This document shows positions 23,961 to 32,148 of a stretch of DNA of 64,000 nucleotides, piece by piece (within the stretch, counting starts at the first letter, position 1; every line of letters starts with the position of its first letter). Location: positions 5,270,001 to 5,334,000 of the forward strand of contig BSYQ01000003.1 in the NCBI GenBank assembly GCA_030272585.1. Reading direction: 5' to 3'. The notes under the pieces were generated by a model. It worked only from the letters and a program-made list of their open reading frames with translations. It did no database searches and had not been told where the DNA came from. Origin of the DNA: Bryopsis sp. KO-2023. Taxonomy: Eukaryota > Chlorophyta > Ulvophyceae > Bryopsidales > Bryopsidaceae. The translations under genes were made by a program, and so were the position numbers.

Positions 23961-25377
23961 ATGGCTGGCTCTCTGAGATCTGTGGAGCAGTCCAGTGAGG
24001 TCGCTTCTCGGTTTTTGGAGTGGGTAGCGGGCATCATGTCTGGAGATTCAAGCGAGTGCCTCAAGAAAAAAAGCGAAGGGGGGTTCGCGGTGGGATGTCC
24101 AGACCCAGCGTCGCCAGGTATTGGTCCAGGGACTGGTGACGTGTTGGGGACATGCCCCTCTCCAGTTTTTCCCAGCACTCACTCTGACATTGACGTTTTT
24201 TAGAAAATAGGCGTCGAATCCGGAGAGGATGACTGGGAGGCTCAACTGGACAATGGAGAGGACTTCCAGTGCTTAGGTAAAAACAGAAACAAAAATTAGG
24301 AGACTGGTTATATATATACCGTTACAGGTATTTGGAAAGACTTTTTCTAGATGCTCTTTCCATTTCGGTGGCCAGTACATGGACCCAAAAATCAAACATC
24401 ATTTGAAAATCGTGTTTTGATTTGAAGGATGATATGTCCCCATGAGCCTCATGGTGCGGTTTTCCTGATCTATACCTTTGATTTTGGTCGTTTTCCTGAG
24501 AAAGCATGTGTGTGGACCAGGCCCTGCTGAAAAGGGGAATTCTGGTAGAAAAGATGATCGTATGACTAGAGGACGTGGAGCTTTGGATTCGAACAAACAA
24601 GCAAAGGAAGTGCAAGAGAGGGAGCCAAGCGACGAGGTTCCTTCATGGGAGGATGCGATTCTGGGGCGAGACAGCTGTCAGCCAGGTGGCCTCAGTTTAG
24701 CCGACGAGGCTTCTGCAAGTTTTCATTTGGGTGGTGTTTTGCGTTCTTCGAAAATCTCGATGAGGGGGGTTGAGTGATTTTCTTTTTTTTTTTGTTCTGG
24801 TGAATGGCCACAGATCCGCCGGTATCACTTCGACCAAGGCCAGAAACCACGACAGTCGTTGCTCGTCGATTTTTGGCTCAGGCGTTGAATAGGCCAGGTG
24901 AGGGGCGGCATAACCATGGTTTCGACGATGCTCAGGATCAAAGAGAAAGAACCCCCCTCCCCATTCACAATAGATTCAAACATCTACCATCCATGCAACC
25001 TATCGACATGCATTGATGTTTTCATTTAAGAATACGTTGCCACTTGTTACATCAACAAACCTAATTTTTTATCAAGTTCTTCCTTCAGCATCAGACAGTT
25101 TGTGGAAATCTCCCATCGACGGAATCATGATGGGTGTAATTATGCAGATGGGAAAGACGGAATCTCGGATCTTGTGCTGTTGTTAGGGGTGGATCGATGT
25201 ATCAGCCATTAACCTTTTCCAAAGATTTCTGGTCATTTATTTCGCTGCTCTGTGGATGATTTGTTTGCAGAACTTGTTGCTCGTGGCGAGGAGCGTGCAT
25301 TGAATGCTCGCCGAGAGCGAAACAAGAAGGAGCGTCAGGAAAGAAAACAGAACGTGGATGCGGTGTGGGATGAATAA
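23961..25377 (+). CDS. R3HCC1L-like protein (C-terminal Arg-rich coiled-coil motif), multi-exon
   Basis: The last two exons are clear and in phase: 24814-24897 (PPVSLRPRPETTTVVARRF) and 25271-25377 (ERALNARRERNKKERQERKQ, ending DAVWDE). The pattern RPET...ARR.L..AL, then an Arg/Glu helix and a terminal acidic W, is that of the C-terminus of R3HCC1L-type proteins (R3H and coiled-coil), which carry an RRM-like fold before it; their role is poorly known. Upstream, ATG 23961 starts a 60-codon exon, MAGSLRSVEQSSEVASRF, followed by an acidic exon ending near 24275 (GEDDWEAQLDNGED). The segment 24495-24777 is also coding-like. The first donor is ambiguous (24118 or 24141; only the second keeps the frame). 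Names are tentative; existence of the gene is well supported. Confidence 0.55.
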
Positions 25378-25832
25378 GACTCCTCAAAGCGATAATCATT
25401 TTTTTTTCTGTTGTTGCTGCTCAGGGGGAGCTGGAAGGAAATTCTCCTGGTAGATTTTCAATCTTCATGCTTGGATTTTTTTTTTTATTTTTTTGCTCTT
25501 TTTTTGGGGGGGAGGGGGGGCTAGTAAGCAGGTGTATTGTTTGTGTCTTCAGAAAATGTAACTTTTGACACGCTGAGAAATTTCAATCATATGTCGTGGT
25601 TCGAATAGACCCATCTTTTGCTTGGGGGGGGGTCATGTTCCGATTTCAGCAAATTAAACGAAAAACGATGCTCTGACAGTCGCCCACTCCCATTCAGCTT
25701 TTACATGTGCATTGTCATATGTGTGTGCTCCATTGATGGAACGGGAGAGCAAGGTGCTGGTTCAAAATCCTTTGGGGATTGAAGCGCTCCGTTGAACGGC
25801 AGGGGTAGTGCAGGAGGTAGCAGAGGCAAATC

Positions 25833-26714
25833 ATGCCACGCCCGATAACGAGGAAAGATGTCAGGCGACGGGGAGACTGGAAACGCAACCCCACCGTCGA
25901 CCCCTCCGCGTTCGGAGCGTCGAGCGTCGGTCATGTGCAAGGAACGGACAGTTCTGATAGCGAGGGTGGGGACGGAGCAAATGTGCAGGATATTCGTCTG
26001 GCCATGTGGGATTTTGGTCAGTGCGATCGGAAGAGATGCACTGGAATCAAGCTGGTGAATAAGGGTTTAGTGAGGCTGTTGCATTTGGGCATACGATTTC
26101 CTGGCCTGGTTTTGTCTCCTGTGGCTGAGAAATGCGTGTCAAAAGAAGATGCAGAGTTGCTGTTGGCGAAAGGAGTGGCGGTGGTGGACTGTTCGTGGAA
26201 TAAATTGGATGAGGTTCCGTTTGGGAAAACAAGGGGGGCAGCTCCTCGGTTGTTGCCTTGGCTGGTGGCTGGGAATCCTGTGAATTACGGGAGACCCTGC
26301 AAACTGTCATGTGCTGAGGCTTGGGCGGCGGTGTTGATATTGTGTGGGTTCAGAGCAGAGGGGGAAGCGCTGATGGGGAGGTTCAAATGGGGTCATTCGT
26401 TCCTGTCCTTGAACAAGGAGCTGCTGGATCGATATTCCGAGTGCGAAACTGGTAGGGAGATGATTGAGGTGCAGAATGAGTGGCTGGCTGAGGTATCAGG
26501 GCAGGCAGGGAAAGAGGATGACTACGATGCCCCTTGTTATGATTTCCCTCCTTCGAACTCAGAATCAGAATCAACTGAAGACGAGGGGGAGGGGGAGGGG
26601 GAGGACAGGGACTCTGGTGGGGAAATCGAGGCGAATCCAGCGACGGTTGAGTGTGGGGGAAATTTGACGAGGGAAATGGAAAATTTGACTTTGGATGGGG
26701 ACGGCGGTGGATAG
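25833..26714 (+). CDS. TSR3: 18S rRNA aminocarboxypropyltransferase, intronless
   Basis: TSR3 transfers the aminocarboxypropyl group of S-adenosylmethionine onto a hypermodified uridine of 18S rRNA late in small-subunit maturation. The 293-codon frame starts with MPRPITRKDVRRRGDWKR and reads through without introns. Family blocks are all present: MWDFGQCDRKRCTGIKL near residue 58, VVDCSWNKLDEVPF with the conserved DCSW near residue 120, RLLPWLVAGNPVNYGRPCKL, SCAEAWAAVLILCGF, and FKWGHSFLSLN. The N-terminal 50 residues and the Glu-rich C-terminal 70 residues are variable extensions, as in other eukaryotes. Confidence 0.95.
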   Translation: MPRPITRKDVRRRGDWKRNPTVDPSAFGASSVGHVQGTDSSDSEGGDGANVQDIRLAMWDFGQCDRKRCTGIKLVNKGLVRLLHLGIRFPGLVLSPVAEKCVSKEDAELLLAKGVAVVDCSWNKLDEVPFGKTRGAAPRLLPWLVAGNPVNYGRPCKLSCAEAWAAVLILCGFRAEGEALMGRFKWGHSFLSLNKELLDRYSECETGREMIEVQNEWLAEVSGQAGKEDDYDAPCYDFPPSNSESESTEDEGEGEGEDRDSGGEIEANPATVECGGNLTREMENLTLDGDGGG

Positions 26715-27490
26715 GTTGGGTTTGATTTAGTAGGGATCTCTTGGGTTATAGTGCAATGATAGGAATCGTTACAGGGACCGATTGACATATTGGTGCAGCT
26801 TTTTTTGTGGGTTGTTTTTCCCTTGTAGGGAAACATGTTTCTTCAACATATTAAATTTATGGGGGGGATGAGGCATGAGCTAATGCAATGAGGACTTAGC
26901 TAATGAAGATTTAGTCTTCACACCTCGAAAGCACTGAGAGGGTATCGAAAGAGATTGGATTTCTGCACAGTTGATTGTCCCAGCTCTGCTTGATTGTTCA
27001 TTGCGTACTGTTTCCCCACCCAATTCCTTTGCCATCCAAATTCCAAACCAAAAAAAAAAAAACAGACGAAAACAGGAAAGACAGGTGGCAGCATTGAGCA
27101 GACAGGATATACACCACAAGCTCGAAAAACCAATGTGCTATGATTGTTTCCTGAACATTCCCACCTCGAGCCACTGGTATTGAATGCACGTGCTAATTGC
27201 CTGAATCGAATATTCATTGGTGTCATTGGTGCCACATGGACCGCTATACTACAGTGATTTATTTTGTATACACACGCTTCTTTTGCTTCTTCAGCTACAT
27301 TCGATGGGAAATTCTGGCAGGCTTCATTTTTATTGAAAAAGATATTAAAAATCAACATATTTCACAAGCAAATTCCTCCTCAGCCAAACACAAAACCAAG
27401 TCGTTCGCACGTGTGAAATGGAAGTGTTGTGTGTGATCCCCCACCCCCCCAAAAAAAGCACTTTTCCTTAAGTCCAAGTAAAGAAATACT
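26715..27490. other. Intergenic stretch after TSR3
   Basis: It probably holds the TSR3 3' untranslated region and possibly the 3' end of the minus-strand gene that begins near 28450. No exon could be supported. Confidence 0.35.
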
Positions 27491-28452
27491 CAGAAGAGAA
27501 CCCTCATCCTCCTTCTCCAAAGGCACGCCCACAAGAGCATCCCTCAGCCACATGATTCTGGAAACAAGACAAATTGAAGTGATTTTGGTTACTAAAAATT
27601 AGTGGAAACCAAGGATGGCTGTTCTAGTAGAATTGGATCATACCTGCTTCCTTCACCATTGGTCTTCTTTTCATAGGGTGGTTTGTTGCAAGGGACCGGT
27701 CTGTACTTTAATCCAGTGACCCCCCAATGCCGATCTGCCAACTGGAAAAAGAAAGGCAAAAACCAAGGGATTTCATCATGCCTCCAAAATGTTGAACAAA
27801 TTAAGCAACACTTTAGAGACAAAACCGTTATAAAAACAAGGATAGCCCGTGTACATATATATATATATATGGGCCATATATTTGTGACATATATGATCAT
27901 GTAACAAACAGGAGTTTTCCAGAAATCACCTTGAGGATTTCTGAATCTACCAATCCACTCACTCACTCAATCAATCAGATTTGGGTCGGTACGAACATGT
28001 AAACAAAATTGAAGTGGTCACTCACTCACTCAATCCACTCGCTGGGGGAGGAATTGACAATGATAGGTGGAAACGGATTGTGGTGGGATTCGAAAATAAC
28101 TGGTTCAAGCTGCTCTTCTGATAAAACGAAATATAAAATATTTGAGGGATTTACTGGCTTGTGATGCATTGGGCAGCATCTTTGCATGTAATCTTGTGTG
28201 TTTGCTTGATTTCAATCGATCAATATTGCTTGATTTGATTTCTGATGAAGAACGACAAATTGTTGGGAAAAATTAGTGTGGTTCAAGCATTGTTCTCAGG
28301 GGGACCACGAAACAAAAAGAGACTTCATCTGATGTGGATTGAGAAAACCGCACTTAAAGACTGACGAAAGTTTCTAGGATGCGGTCTTCAGTAGGACGTG
28401 CATGCGCAGCTGTGGTTTCCTCTTCAGGATCCTGGACAAAATATTGTTCCAA
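27491..28452 (-). CDS. Unidentified spliced gene, five phase-consistent internal exons
   Basis: I do not recognise the family. Five minus-strand exons join in phase: from 28452 (LEQYFVQDPEEETTAAHARP, donor GTCAGT), 28109-28030 (LEPVIFESHHNPFPPIIVNS), 27957-27930 (GLVDSEILK), 27741-27644 (DRHWGVTGLKYRPVPCNKPP), and from 27557 (IMWLRDALVGVPLEKEDEGS). Phase closes at every junction (0, 2, 0, 2), which argues strongly that this is a real gene. First and last exons are not found; the start should lie between 28460 and 28800. The intron at 27958-28029 is only 72 bases and its ends lie in a 17-bp direct repeat. Confidence 0.5.
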
Positions 28453-28857
28453 CTGTCAGGGCATGAAGTCGGTGAGTTGAATCGATCCAGATATGGCGTG
28501 GATGGAGGGAATTGTCATGGTGGGTTGTGTTTCTGCGATTGTTGTTGTGCAGTGGTTGGGTCTTCGTTGCGGTTAAGATAGGGCTCACTTATTGTGAATT
28601 CAAGCGCAGGAGCTGGACGGGAGAATGATTGGCGTCGAAAATTCATGTGCGAGGATTCTTGATTGGGCACGAGCATCTCCCGAGCGAATCGGTGGCAGAA
28701 ATCTTTCTACGCCGGAGACCCAGCAGGAGTTTTGAATAGGAGAAGTCGCAAATTGCGACTCGCAATGCCTTTCTCTGATGAAAGCGCTATATTCCCATAA
28801 ATAAGAAAAAACCCCGGTCTAAGGAACCACAGAACCCCAGGTCCAAGCCTGGTGCCG

Positions 28858-29016
28858 ATGAAAATACCAAGTTTCGATTCGCGCGCGCCAGTGAAGGTTC
28901 GATTTGATTTTGTCCACAGGCAAAGGCGGAAGAAAACGCCAGTGCTGGAGCGGAAGATCAACGACATCGAGGACGTCGGCTTGGAGCCATTCACCGTCCA
29001 CAATCAAAGAACGTAG
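28858..29016 (+). CDS. Short open frame of 52 codons, uncertain
   Basis: A frame with higher G+C than its surroundings runs from ATG 28858 to TAG 29016 and encodes a basic peptide (RQRRKKTPVLERKINDIEDV). It lies directly before the GC-rich hairpin at 29018. No family is recognised. It may be part of a longer exon or a relic of a mobile element. Confidence 0.2.
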   Translation: MKIPSFDSRAPVKVRFDFVHRQRRKKTPVLERKINDIEDVGLEPFTVHNQRT

Positions 29017-29017
29017 G

Positions 29018-29104
29018 TTGTCGTGGGGCTCCCGGGGTCTTAGGAATTAAAAGACCGCCGGGGGTGCGCTAGGTGGGCGCCGTGGCCCCGGGAGCCTCAC
29101 GACG
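29018..29104. repeat. GC-rich hairpin with about 19-20-bp arms
   Basis: TTGTCGTGGGGCTCCCGGGG at 29018-29037 pairs with 29086-29104 or so (CCCCGGGAGCCTCACGAC) with about two mismatches, one a possible G-U pair. The loop of about 48 bases has its own GC-rich complementarity. It could be a folded RNA, a strong terminator-like structure or the foldback end of an element. Confidence 0.6.
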
Positions 29105-29320
29105 AATTCACAAATCACGCTGCAGCTTCAAACTTCCCCCTTTTATTTCAAAAACAAAAATTCCAGCACTCATAACTTCCCTCCAAACAAGCAATGTCAC
29201 CCTGGAACGCACTAACCAATTCAAATCAGTGGAAACCGGCTGCCATCCGACGACCAAGGCTCTCCCATCCCCTCCACAGCGTCAAGGCAAAAGGAGTGTT
29301 CCGAAAAAGGTTTGTATAAG

Positions 29321-29874
29321 AGTAAACCCCCCCCCCGAATACAGTCCCCCCCCGAATAGTATCCTCCCCCCCGAATACAATCCCCCCCTGTCGAACGTGG
29401 TTTTCCTCCTGAATATAGTCCCCCCCTTCAAAAAAAAAGTTCAACTGGTGGGTGAGAACCACGTTCGACAGACGACGCGAGTCGCGTCCGAAAGACTTCC
29501 GGTTGTGGTGGAAATCCAAGACATGAAAACAAACAAACAGATAGAAAAACGGTTGTGACGATTCTTTTCGCACATCAGCTACATTGACGTCCGACTCGAC
29601 GTTTCTGAGCGACGCTTCTATCCAAACGTGAGCGACAGGGACATCGAACTCGAAAAAATTCAGACAATTATCTATTAGAGATATGTTCAAGTGATTATTT
29701 TTTGGGGCATTGGCTACGATTCTGGATGTAAACAAGTCAGGACATATTAATCAGAATTTTTGTATAATCCCCCCCGAATACAATCCCCCCCCAAATAGAG
29801 TCCCCCCTTAAAACCCTCACACAACTGCAAATCTATAGTCCCCCGGGGGACTGTATTCGGGGGGGGGGTTTACT
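29321..29874. mobile_element. Non-autonomous DNA element with perfect 30-bp terminal inverted repeats and C/G-run arrays
   Basis: The 30 bases at 29321-29350 (AGTAAA, ten C, GAATACAGT, five C) are the exact reverse complement of 29845-29874. Inside each end lies an array of degenerate units of about 14-18 bases made of a C-run plus GAATA, CAATC or TAGTC: about four to five units at 29325-29428 and two to three at 29767-29808. The flanks TATAAGAG (29315-29322) and TACAAGAG (29874-29881) agree at 7 of 8 positions, a possible target duplication partly overlapping the repeat ends. The internal open frames show no transposase. The minus strand has many long G runs and could form G-quadruplexes. 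I know no named superfamily with these ends. Confidence 0.65.
29388..29471. repeat. Internal 15-bp perfect inverted repeat inside the element
   Basis: CTGTCGAACGTGGTT at 29388-29402 and its exact complement at 29457-29471 enclose 54 bases that hold one more C-run unit and a run of A. It is nested within the left part of the 29321-29874 element. Confidence 0.75.
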
Positions 29875-30015
29875 ACAAGAGTTCCATAAAATGTCCCTTG
29901 ACTGACAGATTTGCAAACTTGGAATATCTACAAACAGAGACCACCAGGCTTGGATCCTTTTTTTTCCCCCTCCAAATTCTTGAAAATCTAATCTGAGCAA
30001 AATGCTCTCTCCCCT

Positions 30016-30067
30016 AGGCATCTTGTGGTGGGTCATTCAGATCTGGGGTTCGATTCCCTGGATGCCT
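30016..30067 (+). other. tRNA-like fragment: B-box and acceptor-like stem
   Basis: GGGGTTCGATTCCC at 30045-30058 is a good Pol III B-box and T-loop. AGGCATC (30016-30022) can pair fully with GATGCCT (30061-30067), like an acceptor stem, and a short T run follows. Only about 21 bases lie between the first stem and the T arm, too few for D and anticodon arms, so this is not an ordinary tRNA. A tRNA-derived SINE remnant or a tRNA pseudogene is more likely. Confidence 0.4.
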
Positions 30068-30513
30068 TTTACCATCTTGCACTTCCTTTAATATGCAGTT
30101 GGTATTTTGCTGAAAATGAAATTTGACACAATTTGAGCATTGGATCCCTTGGTGTAGCAGGGATAGCTATTTAAGAAGTCTATGTAATATCAATTTAGTG
30201 GAGAATAATGGCTAAATGCACGGCATGCATTGTGGGCCTACAACACTCGATGACGGAAGCGTTGGGGGGATTTGGAACGGAGTGGTGGCGTGGATGGGAA
30301 ATGACTTGGGAAACCTCACTCCACAAGCAAAACCGTGGCGAATCGCGTAATGAACAATAAACACAGATGAGGGCCTGGCCAAGTACAGAATGTCGGAATC
30401 GACGTCGTCAGCGGCGCGTGGCTTACCTCTGGGATGTTCGCCCAGAAGGATGTTTCAGGCAGCGTGCTTCCTTACTCTAAATGTGTTTTTGAAACGCTGA
30501 ACTGCCTTCATGT

Positions 30514-30627
30514 GATGGATTGTAAGACTCTTACAATCCATCGATGCGATACTCTTACAGTAAGAGTATCGCAAACGGCGTGTTCTGAGGGACATTGAGA
30601 AAGCTCAGCTTCAGCTTCAGCTGAGCT
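30514..30627. repeat. Cluster of three palindromes, two with 14-bp perfect arms
   Basis: 30514-30542 is a palindrome with 14-bp perfect arms around one base (core GTAAGA-C-TCTTAC). 30545-30573 is a second, again with 14-bp arms around one base, and has the inverted core CTCTTAC-A-GTAAGAG. They are two bases apart. 30602-30627 has AGCTCAGCT and AGCTGAGCT around eight bases. Such perfect hairpins are rare by chance in ordinary intergenic DNA. Confidence 0.75.
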
Positions 30628-32140
30628 AGGTGATTGTCCCGATCCTCCTTTCTGTTGCACCCTCTGTCGCTGATATTTCTTGGCATGTAGCTGAAAGAGT
30701 GGGCTCGATGGCTCCTGAAGTCATGATCGAGACAAGGTGGCGGCGTTTTGGATCGCCCAACAAGCAATGCCCGCGATTCGACTCGACTCGATTCGATTCG
30801 ATTCGATCGCTGCTGCAGGTGACCTCGCCGAAACCTTCCATCCCTTACTGGTGGGCATCCCAAAGAAGCGGCCTTTCACTGTAAGAACGTCTCTGGAAGA
30901 GCTGTGTGATCTTATGAACAAAATCTCGATACGGGGAAAGAGCTTTGTGAATTTAATTCAATGTTCAAGGCATTGGTCTACCTAGCTACAGGCTTTTTTT
31001 TGGTGTGTGGGGGGGGCATTGAGGTGAAGAATAGGAAGTTTTAGAATGGAATTGAGTGAAATGATTGGAGAGAAAAAGTTGCGAAGAGAGTTCCTACAAG
31101 GTTTTTTGTGATTTCAGGAAACTAGGCTTCTTAGTCCTGTTGCAGGGAGGTGGTGGTTTTCGTGGATTGTGTTTCTCGATAACACCGGATTTCTTCTGGA
31201 TTGTGTTTGATATGACCGGAGTTTTTAAGCAAAGTCTCCTCTTTACGAATCCATTATTCGAATCGAGAACAAGCAACGAACGTGATTGAATAATCTTTCG
31301 AAGTCATGTTTTCTACATTTTATCGGTCCAAAACAAAAATTTCAACTGCAGCGAGACAGATTCAGACTCCTAAAAGTCTCTTTACATACAGATTTTGGTT
31401 TTCGGCAAAATTCTCCCTTTGCCATCCCATCCCCATGACAAAATCCCACACATCCATTCTTAACCCATTCTCCCTTTGTTCATTCCCACAGCCATGCATT
31501 CACTTTTATTCCCAAAAGAAAATCATCCTTGATTTTTTTTTTTCTTTTTTTCTTTTTTCTCTTCCCTTTTTACACAGCCCCTCAAATTTGATGGCTGAAT
31601 TGCAAAGCAGTTGTATATTAACAATTGGTTTTTGTCTCTTTTCCATAAGAATCTAGCCATCCACATTCAATCATGGGCAGAGTTTTTGCTGAGTTTCCCC
31701 GAAGAAAAAGAATACATCCTTTCACCAAAAAAGAAGGGGTTTTTCTTTTTCTCCTGAATTTAAGACTATGGCATGTCGACCATAAAGAAGAAGAAAAAAA
31801 AAACAGTCACCGAAATGGGGTATTTTTGTTGAGTGTAACTTGTGTGCTTTTTTGAAACTTAAGAAAAGCAATAAAGGAGCATATCCAGCCGAAAAAAAAC
31901 CAAAAAAAATGTCTCTGCTTTCTTCTACTACGAATTCATTTCGACTCAATCCACCCCCCCCTTAACCCACACATTTCTTTCTTTTTCCCTTTTTAAAAAC
32001 CACACAAAACGACACCCCTCCCCTTCCCTACAAAAAAACGAGCATTCACGAATTTAATCACAATTAACCATTCAAATAAGCCACAACCCTTTCTCTAAAA
32101 GGAATTTTTCCCCAACCCCACCCAACTAGTATTTTCCCAC
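30628..32140. other. Intergenic stretch, no gene resolved
   Basis: Contains a GATTC-type short tandem near 30779-30806 and T-rich tracts around 31530-31560. A plus-strand stretch near 30820-30980 (GIPKKRPFTVRTSLEELCDL) has some coding character after a possible acceptor at 30819, but I could not build a gene from it. Confidence 0.3.
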
Positions 32141-32148
32141 ACCCCTCC

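Noticed and set aside
29073..29735. Open frames across the inverted-repeat element on both strands
   Set aside because: The Pro- and Gly-rich parts are translations of the C-run arrays. No transposase motifs and no splice sites.
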